Shown here: in pieces, positions 46,401 through 56,362 of the stretch
Layout of the letters: each line of letters opens with the position of its first letter
Position numbering within the stretch: the stretch's first letter is position 1
Source of the DNA: Norana najaformis
Taxonomy: Eukaryota > Annelida > Clitellata > Crassiclitellata > Hormogastridae
Direction of reading: 5' to 3'
DNA length: 64,000 nucleotides
NCBI GenBank assembly: GCA_964023275.1
Contig: OZ029916.1
Location: forward strand, 15,419,393-15,483,392
Notes under the pieces: generated by a model
Database searches by the model: none
What the model was told of the DNA's origin: nothing
The model's input: only the letters and a program-made list of their open reading frames with translations
Position numbers and translations under genes: made by a program

Positions 46401-47065
46401 TGTTCCAGCCCCAGGACAGCCACGCTCACTGGACTCGCGTTGGATCAACAGCTGGCCACCAGTTTCCATCAGCGCCACAATGGGGGGTCCATTAGAGGTC
46501 CAATGAATATGACTGTCTGGGAGTTTACATTACACGTGTATATTTTATGGCCTAGTTTTTTTTCACATGATTTTCATGCCTTATTGATTCGCAGCGAGGC
46601 GCCACCAAGAACGCTTTACGCTGTGGTTGTCATTGCCATTTAATCGCTGTATGGCGCCACAGTTGTTTCAACGACTCAGCTGTTGCCCAGGTTTTGTGAT
46701 GTAAGCTTCATTACACTGTGTGGCCCCGGCGAAGGGTGACTGGAATTTGGATGTCGAGTCTTATTGGACTGTGGAAACATCGTGTTTCGTTTATCGGTTA
46801 ATTTTATGGTGTTATCTTAATCCAAAAGTATGTGTAGGTTAGATTCATTTCTTCGCCACACGATGACGTCGCATTATTTACTAAGGTTTGTGTTTTTTAG
46901 AAGCGAAATTCGCAGCTGGATAAGATGCGAAGTCGCCAGCGACGCATCATGGCCTACATTGGAACCGGAGCTGTTGTACTGCTCGGAGTCGTCGTTACCT
47001 TGATCGATTTCTGCTCTCTTTCATCGGAAAGCCCCCGGGAAGGCGGAGGGCAAGCCAAGGTCTAG
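37451..47065 (+). CDS. MSP-domain, tail-anchored membrane protein (VAP/MOSPD-like), seven coding exons, complete
   Basis: Exons: 37451-37519, 38466-38509, 40304-40403, 43026-43119, 44037-44148, 46231-46291 and 46901-47065. All introns are GT-AG and phases agree (0, 2, 0, 1, 2, 0), giving 214 residues. The start has an in-frame TAG 12 bases upstream. Residues 1-38 (MSVAREYFGQTAGDFRVADS...) look disordered. The MSP domain spans roughly 39-145 and includes RKRVVLDYDPATKKIATKF, TLKNTSSYAFEFKVHSSFES, GYVAKPGLGIVPPGGAFEVT and KDKFTIDLGTV, matching the family pattern of N-terminal strand, L-N-s---faFKv, PG-GiipPg and KDKF. A charged helix (QAAKERLAYLAEEQKRNSQL) leads to an anchor of about 20 residues (AYIGTGAVVLLGVVVTLIDF) and a short tail. 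Such proteins sit on the ER and tether FFAT-motif partners. Here the usual FFAT-contact Lys-Thr region reads KVHSS, so partner choice may differ. I cannot place it among VAPA/B or MOSPD1-3. Convergent with the gene at 48166. Confidence 0.85.
38981..39275 (+). mobile_element. tRNA-derived SINE, copy 1 (Asp-tRNA-like head)
   Basis: Head GGGACGCAATAGTCTAGTGG with A box TAGTCTAGTGGTTAGCGGG and B box GGTTCAAACC (39033-39042). The middle reads GGACTGTCAACC, resembling a GUC anticodon loop. Body ends ...CAAGGGTCTGCTCTTCTC. Lies in intron 2 of the MSP-domain gene. No acceptor-stem pairing, so not a tRNA gene. Confidence 0.8.
39271..39425 (+). mobile_element. tRNA-derived SINE, copy 2, directly after copy 1
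   Basis: A second head (GATAGCCCAGTGGTTAGCAT; B box GGTTCAAACC at 39323-39332) starts where copy 1 ends. The body (GGCTATAAAATGAGTTCAGTGACCATACACTG) aligns with copy 1 (GGACTATAAACTGAGCATCCTGACCGTACGCTG), so the same family inserted next to itself. Confidence 0.75.
39429..39486. repeat. Perfect 22-bp inverted repeat (hairpin)
   Basis: Arms AATCTCGAGTTTACGATTAC... (39429-39450) and its exact reverse complement (39465-39486) surround a 14-base loop. One arm recurs in altered form at 51531-51553 (AAATCTCGGAATTACGATTA). Confidence 0.93.
39560..40076 (-). mobile_element. LINE reverse-transcriptase 3' fragment, degraded
   Basis: On -, TFAHFKTASPIATSIVHAKL, NYCRSLFLNIDTTQINRFEA and IQTPAN follow the post-catalytic A-V-SRLDYCNSLL---...-L---Q-vqN pattern of L2/CR1-type elements; YLRYLIKYKVPSLTYKTIQS is the later block. 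One - strand frame is open through this part. Intronic in the MSP-domain gene, opposite strand. Confidence 0.75.
40077..40195 (+). mobile_element. SINE 3' half, copy 3 of the 38981 family
   Basis: GCCCTCGTATGCCAGGGCCAAG...AATGAAGTCGCTCACA and CTGGCTGCCTCTCAGGGTTAG... align with 39178-39280 of copy 1, both ending at TTCTATG. The head is absent. Confidence 0.7.
41723..41771 (+). repeat. (TA)n(GA)n compound microsatellite
   Basis: About 14 TA units followed by ten GA units, in intron 3 of the MSP-domain gene. Confidence 0.96.
42735..42850 (+). repeat. (GAT)n/(GAC)n purine-rich repeat
   Basis: Imperfect GATGATAATGACGGTGACGACGAC-type repeat, in intron 3 of the MSP-domain gene. Confidence 0.9.
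43225..43412 (+). repeat. (CTGT)n/(CTGC)n/(GTAT)n microsatellite
   Basis: Tetranucleotide repeats in intron 4 of the MSP-domain gene; the Cys/Val/Leu-rich frames are artefacts. Confidence 0.93.
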
Positions 47066-48165
47066 CACAGCCTGCCCATGAAAACCAATGCCATCACGGT
47101 TAAAGACTTAGCTGAGCGCGCTGACTTTAAACCATCCATTATTCAGTTACTGTATTACTCTGGGCGACAGTTTAAATATTTCATCAGACGACTAGCTTCC
47201 ATACAGCCTTAACAAGTAGCCCCACTTACTTACATAACATCGAAAACAACAGACTATTGTTTTTGTTTGAATAATTATTCTGTCATTTATCTTGTTTTGA
47301 AAGATGTCTTTTTGAAGCATAAATTGCGTTTTCTATTTCTTGATTGACAGAAACGGAATGTTGAATCTCTAGAACTCTATCTTCACCGACTATTTAACCT
47401 TGTTAGCCGTTTAGGTAAAGCTGTTCTGAAAAGTCGTATAGAAAAATATTTGAAAAATAATATCTGCAATTCCGCGAGTCGCTTCCTCTACCCAACTGAC
47501 AGACAGACAGACAGAGAGAAGGACAGACAGAAAGACAGAAGCAGAGAAAGAAATGCATCATCCATTATCTAATAAGACTGAGACAAGAACTAGCTGATGA
47601 GAGGGATCTGAGAGGCAGGGTCACGTCAAGCCATTTAGGGACCCAGGGTGAAAGTTGTAGCAGCTAAAAAAACTAAGCATTGAGTAAACGACTGACGAAC
47701 AAATTTTGCTACTTCGCCTGTCAAACGAAATTTAGCTTTGCATTTGGATAAACCAAAACGTATTATCCTTATAGATGAAAAAGCATGAAGAAGAGGGTTT
47801 TTGGTTATTCTTTTAAGCAGATCTTATCTTTGCTTTATAATAATTTTAAATATTTATGCTCTAAAAATCTGGTGCTTTTGGCGATGCCCTGTTGCCTTTG
47901 AACATGGCCCTGTTGATAAGTATTTTACGGCAACCCAGAGAGTTGTTTATCTTCATTTCTTGCACCCTTTGTCTCTAGATGAGACATTATGCCCACAGAA
48001 TTGTAACCTCTGTGATTGGGCATCTATAATCTCCTTTGACAGTAAAATAGATAATTTTCATCAGTCTGCAGACCAAACTGCCGCTGAAAAGGTTCAATAA
48101 CTGCTTGGTAAAACCGGTTTCCGATTGCACACTCTGGAACCTAAAAATATTGGAACCGGTTCGGC
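47066..48165. other. Region between two convergent genes
   Basis: Should hold the 3' UTRs of both genes, but no clear AATAAA is visible on the expected strands. Contains a small (ACAG)n at 47500-47540. The + frame at 47801-48100 is not supported. Confidence 0.45.
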
Positions 48166-51100
48166 CTAAGTCTTCTGCGACTCGGTTCGGCGACAGAGAG
48201 GCACGACCAGCGTCGCTATGACAACAGCGACAAGCACCGCATAAGAAACAACGATCTGAATGAAAGCAAACAAGTAGACGGTCTTGTCGCACCAGTTGTT
48301 TGGATCGGTCAGGACCTGGTCGAAGTTGGGTCTCCAGACACCCAGGACCCAGTAGTTTCCGCACAGGAACCAGACAAAGAGGAAGAGGCACAGAAGTATC
48401 TCCGAGAACTGCGACGACTTTGAGACAATCACTCCTCCAGTAGCGTCTTCAGCGTCGTAGTCGATCTCGTCTATTGTCTTGTAGCGACGGAACTTTACCT
48501 GTTGCCATAGCACCGACAGTAGCTTCAGCAGCCCGAAGCATCCACCGACGAGCAGATAGACGGGGATCTTGGGCTGGACCGGACAGTCATCGAGGTGTTT
48601 CACGCCTGAAATGATCAAATAACAGTGAACTTAATAACCTTAAAGTAAGGGTTTAAACGCCTAGAAGTAAAAATTCTACCTCAGGGGGTTTTAAGGATTT
48701 TTTAGTTTAGGTTAGGTTAGATTTCTCAGACCGTGGTCATAGCAGTTTAACAAATGAACATCTTTTTCAACCTGACAACTTTTGCTGGTAATCGTACCCT
48801 GGCGCCAAACATATGCAGATTTGGAGGGCTGTCATATAGGCAAAGATGGTCTGTCATTATGGTCTGTCATTCTGTGGATGGTCCTCTATCCAGTCCTATC
48901 AGGGGGGAGGGCAGCAGGGCCATTTGGTCCGGGCCTCAGCCGATGGACATATGGCGTGTTAACAACAACAACAAATGTCTCACATGGCAAGGGGCCTCAT
49001 CTTTAAATACTTTTTTAGTCTACTTTAAAATAAGAAAGAAGTGTTCTTATTCGAACCAAAGATTTTCTATTTATGATTCGGTAACAAGCAACAAAATCTT
49101 TAAAAATCTTGTAATTTAATTTATTACTAAATGTTAATATTTATTTTTCATATTTGTTCTATAATTCACAAGTGCGATTTAGTGGGCTTATGATGTGCAT
49201 GCTTCGAGATTGGGGCCTCGAATTTGCAGTGGCCAGAGCCTTTGGGAATCTCTGTGGGGCCCTGCCTCTATCAAAGCTCTATCTTAACGGGTTTCATGCT
49301 TTTAACTTCTCTGTGCTTGCAAGAAAAGATCCGTCTGCATCTTCATACCTTGTTCCCGTTTTAACTTCATTACTCAACTGTATATTCCCGTCCTTGTTAC
49401 CCATTCGGTTCATTCCATGCTGCCATATTCATCGGGTCCTTGAACAATGCCATCTGTGGCAACTGGTTACCATCTACATGGGCCCACCAATATATCTGAC
49501 TTTTGTGAAATTCATCTATTTTTGTCCTCAAAACAACTCTACAATCACGCCTCTGCTTAAAAAGATACATTTTCCGTCTAAATTAAAATGCTCGAACAGA
49601 ATTCTGATGAAGCTTAACTATTCTTTGCTCTATTAGTGACTTATCACAGACTCAGCTTTAACTCTGGTTGTCGCTTCTTCAGCTTTAATTGGTTCTGCTT
49701 TATTGGTCTTGCCATCAACTCAGGCAGGTCAGAGGCAATCCTCGCCAGTTTGGCCTCGCAATCGTTCGGTAATATTGTCAACAAATTAGTCCCTCAAATT
49801 CAGGTGTACGAATATCCTCGACTTAAACTAACAAACGCTTGTTGTATCGTGAATGCCAATGTTCGCTTTGATGATTCTGGCCATGAATTTGGTGGAACAA
49901 CGTCGTGTTAAGTGATGCTGGCACAACTACTTCTTCAAGTAGTTGTTCCAGCAAATTATTAACATAACATAACATAATGTAACATAACGTAACATAACGT
50001 AGCGTAACGAAATGTAATATGACAGCGCCACAAAACATGTGTATGTATGTATGTATGTAAATATATATGTATGTATGTATGCATCAAAACATTTATATAT
50101 AATGCATTTTAGGGACCTCACGAAGGAGCTTAAACTTGACCATCTAACAGATCTAAAAAATTGCGTTTTAAGATGAACCGAGAATGTTTCTCGAGCTGTT
50201 TGGGACGAAAGAGTTCGAATTTCGGAGGAAGATTGTTCCAGAAGGAAGGTCCAGTGCATGAGGAACACGATATGCCCGACCCGACATACGGTAGCGCGAA
50301 ATTATCAGATCTCCATGGGCCGCAGAACGCAGTGTTTGTCGACCCGGTTGGCTCGAGACAGGAATAAGAAACTCTGATTTACTCTAGGGTGGAGAAGACC
50401 ATCAAGACACAATTAACGTAACATAGCATAATGTAACATAACGTAAAATGAGGAGAACTTTGAATTCATTTCTCTCCTCAACCATCGCCCAAATTCAGTA
50501 AATCTGAATCTGAGGCACGAAACAAGTGTATATGCTCCAGGTCCCTATACAGTAACCGTCGCGGAGGATTCGAACCTATACTGCCCGCGTTACAGACGGA
50601 ACACTCTAACCAATAGGCTACTGTGCCCCACATCTATGTCACTGATATAAATTACAAACAGCAGTAATCCCTGTGGCACCGGCTTAGCACTCTTGACGAG
50701 TCAGAATGTTTGTCTCTTATGCCACCTGTTGCCTTCTGTCTGACAACCAAGTAGGGATCCATGTTAATACAAGCCGGCTAATCCCAAGTGCTTGTAATCA
50801 AGTAGCCAATCTAAGCAGCCTTATAGAGGTACTTTATCAAATGGATCGACAAAATCTAGGTAAACTATACCCACAGATTTCCTTCATCTATAAACTCAAA
50901 AACCTTCTTAAAGAACTCAACAGATTTGTCAATCATGAATGGTGATTGGATTGATGATTATGCTGATAACAAAGGTGATGCTGTTGATTCTGCTGGTGAT
51001 GATAATGATGATGATGACGCAAAATCATGGCGTCGATGCTGTAGTTCAAGCAATGGTGTAAACGCTATTGGTGATATGGATCGTATTAATGATGATGATG

Positions 51101-51191
51101 ACAACGACGACTAAACACAGATAGAGGTTACCTATGGAAGCCATTCCGACAGGCACCGTCATGAATACTCCAAGCATGACTGTTACAATGG
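48166..51191 (-). CDS. TMEM272-like: TMEM272-like four-pass membrane protein, 3' part (two exons; 5' end not found)
   Basis: Exon 51191-51132 (60 bp, acceptor CTCTTGCAG, donor GTAACC) encodes IVTVMLGVFMTVPVGMASI plus one base. The last exon, 48605-48166 (acceptor TGATCATTTCAG, stop TAG), continues in phase as GVKHLDDCPVQPKIPVYLLV. Together they give 165 residues with four hydrophobic segments: IVTVMLGVFMTVPVGMASIG; IPVYLLVGGCFGLLKLLSVL; ILLCLFLFVWFLCGNYWVL; and VYLFAFIQIVVSYAVLVAV. The DDCPVQP--PVYLLVGG block, the NYWVLGVWRPNFD-- -P-NWCD loop and a short charged tail (CRRTESQKT) are typical of TMEM272-like proteins, whose function is unknown. The exon or exons encoding the cytoplasmic N-terminus lie upstream on - and must end one base into a codon; none was convincing up to 64 kb. 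Intron 48606-51131 contains LINE and SINE pieces. Confidence 0.82.
48935..48975 (+). mobile_element. Retroelement 3' tail with (AAC)n
   Basis: CTCAGCCGATGGACATATGG plus CGTGTTAAC then AACAACAACAA. The first 26 bases match 59605-59630 at all but one position, where they form the 3' end of a LINE copy. Confidence 0.65.
49154..49911 (+). other. Intron DNA with long + strand frames, not recognised
   Basis: Frames at 49154-49636 and 49636-49911 are open for 160 and 91 codons on the strand opposite to the host gene. Neither has a recognisable motif. They may be a diverged retroelement; I do not call a gene. Confidence 0.25.
49956..50086 (+). repeat. (ATAAC)n and (GTAT)n microsatellites
   Basis: AACATAACATAACGTA pentamer repeats (49960-50020), then GTAT tetramers (50040-50082). 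A similar AACAT tract occurs at 58955-59003. Confidence 0.9.
50100..50420 (-). mobile_element. LINE 3' end fragment (L2/CR1-like)
   Basis: On -, a frame reads (L)EQSSSEIRTLSSQTARETFS then VHLKTQFFRS, the WN-LP-EIR----...F---LKT-LF end block of L2/CR1 elements. TTCCAGAAGGAAGGTCC at 50238-50254 (+) resembles TTCCAGAAAGTTGGACC at 55406-55422, so another remnant of the family is there. Confidence 0.65.
50440..50630 (-). mobile_element. tRNA-derived SINE
   Basis: On -, the head GGGGCACAGTAGCCTATTGG (from 50629) carries an A box TAGCCTATTGGTTAGAGTG and a B box GGTTCGAATCC (50576-50566). A body of about 120 bp continues toward 50440. The spacing suits a polymerase III promoter; no closing acceptor stem is seen. 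Different head from the families at 18094 and 38981. Confidence 0.75.
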
Positions 51192-54175
51192 CTGCAAGAG
51201 ACATCAGACGTTTCACGTAAATACCAAAAACAAAAAAATAAATGAAAGTTAAGCATTCTCGTAAGTTAATAGGAACGAATGAAACATCTTCTAGGGTCAA
51301 TCAAACGGCATAACTTCAGTCTTCACAGTGACACACCATACGCCTCCGTCTTCTTCTTATCTCCCTCTCCGCTCCAACCCCAAACACCCCCCCGTCGCTG
51401 CCACGCTGTCTCTCTATCTGACTTTTGGATCTTGACCTGGAACCGGACCCTTTTGCCTGTCGATTTTGTTTTGGCTGAGCGCCTGTGAATAAGCTGGTCC
51501 CCGCAGCGCGGTTTTCGTTGGGCGCTGTAGAAATCTCGGAATTACGATTACGATTACGACACAAGCGAAGAAGACGGCCATCAGTAATAAAACTCGGTGG
51601 CCAACTCAACTTCAGATGACCAATGGCCTCTGTAAAGCATTATTGATACTTACCTTTAACTAAATTTACTAAAGATGTTTATCAGCCTGCAAATATTTTC
51701 TGTGTAAATAATTGCAAAATTTAGTCGCATAATCGTATAGCTTCACGGAAACTCAACAGCGACGATCCCGACTCGACAGCACGAAACTACGATCGAGCAG
51801 ATTGGTGTTCAGTCCCACTTAGGAACAAATTCTGGAATCTTGTCCTAAATAATGTGCCAATCATTTCTGTGTCTCACTGAGGAAGTGCGGTGAAAGCCAG
51901 ATGCTGATGCTACGCAATGATAAAGGTACAAATGTCACCGCAAACTGCACTGCGTGCCACTGTGGCATTTCCGAGGAAAAGATGGAGCACAACCATACAG
52001 CAAAACAGTTACGCACGAATATTAGCCGACTGCTTAAACTGAATGCGTCTTTACAGAGCCAACAAGCGAAGCTGTTCATTCACGTGGTTAGGTGTAATTT
52101 ATGCCCAAACTATGGAATTTCACCGATCGAATGAGCATTTAAGGCAGATTTCAACTAAGTATAAGTTTGTCAGGTAGCACTAAATTAACCACTAGTCCTA
52201 TGATACGTTGACTTAAGTTTATTCGTCAAAGATTCACCACATCGTATTTGTAATTTATAGGGATTAAAAATCGGGAATGGTCTTTCAGTCAACTGATCAT
52301 CGCAGCTGTGCCAGAAGATCCAGGTATGTGGTATAATCGTTGTGTCACCTACCATACAAGGACAGGCTTGCGACGGAGGGGTTTCTTGGGTTTGCTTCGC
52401 TAAAAAGCCTTTTGCTGCGAAGTGTTTAATAGGGCACACGGGACTAGAAAGGCGCAATATAATCGTCCACATGCGTACAGCAAATTCCGCACAAGACTAC
52501 TTGCATAGAGAGTTCAGAAGTACTACGGCGTATGCATTATGAATATTTACAGAATTATCCCTGTTAATGGAATTTATTTAATTTACATGTGTTTGTAGCC
52601 TTTTCCGTCGTTTTGTCGATGAGTTCACAGCATCCAGCTTCACTTCCTGCGTCTCCTGCTGCTCCTGCTGATGCTGCTGCACCTGCTCCTGTTCCTGCCA
52701 CTCCTCTTGTGTCCGTCTTTCGATGGCTTTGCTGCTGTCGTAGATGAACAAATACGGAAGATGCGCGAGGTGCCATGGAACAACCGGCGCCAACATCACC
52801 AGCTACAGCTGGCAAAGAACCATCTCCACCTCTACCACACCCTCCGCCACAAACCATTTCTTTCTCCTCATACGCCTGTAATTGCCACACTAGAAATTAC
52901 ACATATATATATACACATATATAATACAAGAAACAGACGGACAGACAGACGGACAGACAGACGGACAACAAGTAGGCCAGTCAGTAGCCCTCATTCATCA
53001 TCATCGTCGTCGTCGTCATCATCATTGCTTTGTCTGCGTGTGGTTACATCTGCGTGTTCGAGACAGCGAGAAACTTGGACTACATAATAATCAAATTAGT
53101 CTCTTAACAAAATGTCTAATGTCGACTGTCGTGCTTTCACAGCCTCTTCTCACCGATTTCTTAAGGGCTGCCAGCAGCTTTTAGAGTTCTACAGAGTTGT
53201 AAGCATATATATATATACGCATATGTATCTCCTAATTGCATTTCAGCGTCTTAGACGATGCATTCGGGGCTACGGGATATTATATTTTAAATATATTTCT
53301 TATAGTCATATCTATTACTTAAGGAGTGCGTACATATATATATATATTTATTTATATATGCCAAAGAGAGTAAGCCATTAGCATGTATGTGTGTCTTTTG
53401 AAATCCGTGCAAGTCAGAGGAAGACATCGGATCTGTGTGGAAGCTGAGCTGGAGGAGGAGAGAAGGGGAGGGCGATACATAGTGGGGGGTGGGGTTGGAG
53501 GGGAGAACAGCGTCTTATTCGGATGATTGCAACGGTGGGCGTCTCTAGACTGTCTCGTCGGTCGCCTATTATTTGATGCGTCGGTCCTTGGCTCCTACGG
53601 AAGCTCATAGGGGACACGCGATTATTTTATTCTTTCTAGTGCGCACTAGATAAATAACTAGGCAATATGGCGGACGTAAACGAAAGCGATGAGCTGCGAT
53701 CGTTATTTGCAAGTCTTAGTGTTAGTAATTATAGGCACAACGGCTATTAATGAGCAGCTATGGGTAGCAGAAGCGCTTTGATAAAATTCAGTAGAATTTT
53801 TCCATAGATATTTCGGTTATGGTATAAAGTACACGGATATATTGTAGTGGCTTTGTCTATAGGGCCTACGTTATAGAATCAATCGGCTAAGTATTAGTCT
53901 GCGGCATCTAAAGTGCGTTTTAAGATCGATAAACTGTAGCCAAAACGATGGCGCGAATGGTATGCAGAGGACTAAACTTTACCCAGATCATGGAGGTCTA
54001 AACATTAGTTGCCTAACTTGGAACTCCTTGTCCAGATGCACATGATTACCCATAAACGAAATATGTGGGACTCCTAAAGCAGGTAATTAAGGGAAACGAG
54101 TTCGGGTGTTTACAGCTGGATACCAGGTGAGTCGATAATAAACTGACTGCGCTATTAGCTTCAATATTTATAACT
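51192..54175. other. Mostly intergenic DNA with low-complexity patches
   Basis: Holds a CTGCTCCTG tract (52640-52700), a (GACGGACA)n tract (52935-52970), (TCG/TCA)n (52995-53025) and (TA)n patches (53205-53215, 53333-53345). On - at 52799-52578 a Gln/Glu-rich frame (QEQEQVQQHQQEQQETQE) ends HVN-stop and is directly followed by AATAAA. It could be a terminal exon, but repetitive composition makes this weak. No TMEM272 5' exon was identified. Confidence 0.35.
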
Positions 54176-54179
54176 ACAA

Positions 54180-54440
54180 GAACACGATAAGGTTAGTCTC
54201 TTCCTGACATCCGTGACTATCGGTCTGAATTCTCCAGACGCGGATTCAGCAATTCGGCACCAGTCATCTGGAACAGTCTCTCTGTTTACATTACTCACAA
54301 CAACATCTCATCAGACATATTCGTAAAGCGGCTTAAGACCTATTTTGTACCGTCGTGCTTTTGTTGTCTGATTGCTGTGACTCATCCACGTCTACGATTC
54401 CTCGCTCAGCCAATGGACACACTTACTTACTTACTTATAA
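54180..54440 (+). mobile_element. LINE 3' end (5'-truncated) with (TTAC)n tail
   Basis: On +, DYRSEFSRRGFSNSAPVIWN, SLSVYITHNNISSDIFVKRL, KTYFVPSCF then THPRLRFLAQPMDT. This is the FS--AP-IWNSLS...F-KRLKTYF end of a LINE reverse transcriptase. It ends in ACTTACTTACTTAC. A second copy of the same 3' end is at 59495-59673. Confidence 0.85.
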
Positions 54441-55437
54441 GGTACTTTAAAAATATGCACACACATGGCCGGCATTTAAGACAGACGAGCTCGGTCCGTA
54501 CTCGTGGATGCCAGACGAGTCGAAAGATGACAGAAGTGGCAGTGGGGGTGCAATTAGCCTCAGTATTTATAAAACATTTTCACATCGTAACTTTCAAGCT
54601 ACTTCTTGCGATATGCCCCTCGAGGACAAAAAACACTCAGTTATTTCGAAACTCGTCCACCATTTTTACGTAGAGACGCCGCGCATCTGTCAAGTTTCAC
54701 TACATATTCACATTCACCGCCTTTGTTTACGATCGCTACGTTGCACAGGTTTTATCTAGGACGCATCCGCGCACTAGATACAAGAAGTAGGTCTAATCAC
54801 ATGACCTCTGTGGACTTTCCTAAGCTTCCGCTGCAAACATCGGCACCGCCACTGCCACCTCTGTCATCGTCTTCTGGAACTCCTGACCTTTTTGACTCTA
54901 CCTATGAGACGCGGTTTTCGATCGAAATCACCTGAGGCACGAAAAGCAACACCACTGCCAGCACTTGATGCACCACCAGCAGAAACTGATTGTGAACTAC
55001 GGATGCACAAGCAGCAACCACAGAGGTAGGCAAAGACGACAGAGCTAAGATAGCAAAACCAGGCAAGGCAGCAAAAGATGAGGCAACAGCAGAAGCCATA
55101 GCAGATGCAACTGGAAGAAAAACAGAATTAGACTAACTAAAAATAAAACACAGGAAACGTGAAAGATAAACTAAATTCTCTGGACACAAAAACCTCAGAA
55201 GCAGAAACAGCAACAGCAGAAGTCAAGGAACGCAGAATTGTAATTGTAATTGCAGATTTACATAACGCCTCTTTGAGAGAGACTCGTCAGAGACTTTCCC
55301 GACCTAACAACAGAATACCAGGATCGAGCAAATGGTTTTCAAGCGCTTACGAAATAGAGGTAAAAAGATCAAGGAGCCTACGTCGTACGTTGCTAGGCAA
55401 CCTATTCCAGAAAGTTGGACCAACCAAAGCGACCACC

Positions 55438-55620
55438 AACACCGTTTCTATGCAACACCGTTTCTATGCGACACCGTTTCTATGCAACACCGTTTCTATG
55501 CAACACCGTTTCTATGCAACACCGTTTCTATGCAACACCGTTTCTATGCAACACCGTTTCTATGCAACACCGTTTCTATGCAACACCGTTTCTATGCAAC
55601 ACCGTTTCTATGCAACACCG
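55438..55620 (+). repeat. 16-bp minisatellite, 11 full units (ACCGTTTCTATGCAAC)
   Basis: Strict 16-base period from 55441 to 55616 with a single variant (GCGAC) in unit 2. Since 16 is not a multiple of 3 and the unit contains no stop in any frame, all three + frames are open through it and give the same cyclic peptide HRFYATPFLCNTVSMQ. Confidence 0.97.
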
Positions 55621-56322
55621 TGTAAGTTCAGGTCAGATGAACAACCAGGTCACCGTGTGCAGCAGAGCGAAAGAATCTACGGCCAGGAATGGACAAGACA
55701 GGAACAGCATAAACTTGCAAAGTAGAAGCCAAGAAAATCAATTACATCAGAACCAGAAGCCGAGATAAGCAGAAGCAGAAAAAGCAGGACCAAGCAAGGC
55801 AGAAACAGACAAAAGTAGCATTCTTGTCTTTGAAGCAAAGGCAAGACTTGGATCCTAAACTAATCTAGTCTAATCTAATCTGGAAGCATCTTTATCAAAA
55901 CGCACAAGGTATCAATCAATGATCGCTTCTAAGCAAAAACCGCAATTCGTGACCGTAAGGCCTCTGAAGCCGGAAGACAGGCGAAAAGGGAAAAAACAAT
56001 GCTAAAAGATGTGACTTCAGCCCTGACGTAAATAACAGAGAATTTGCAGAATAAACAGAAACAGGATACACTGTGACTGTGTATACTGTACCTTGGTAAT
56101 TCCCGGCAGGTGCAACCTCTGGCGACCTAGTTCCTCGGGGTATAGCTAGGCCCTCCGTCCAGGTTTATTGGTGAAGACATCAACGACTACAGGAACGGAC
56201 CCATGTCGAGACAGCGGCCCAGGGGGCGGACAACGGCACATCCAGTTAGAGGTGGTGGTATTTGTGTATTGTGGTGGTGGTGATGATGTTCGTAGTGGTA
56301 GCGGCGGCGGCGGCGGTGGTAG

Positions 56323-56362
<40 letters not shown>

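Noticed and set aside
52564..52890. Gln/Glu-rich terminal exon with AATAAA on -
   Set aside because: Composition derives from a CTGCTCCTG-type repeat and no upstream exon could be connected; mentioned only as a possibility in the regional entry.
55159..55725. 188-aa + strand frame through the 16-bp minisatellite
   Set aside because: Openness comes from the stop-free repeat; the flanking parts resemble LINE 3' debris.
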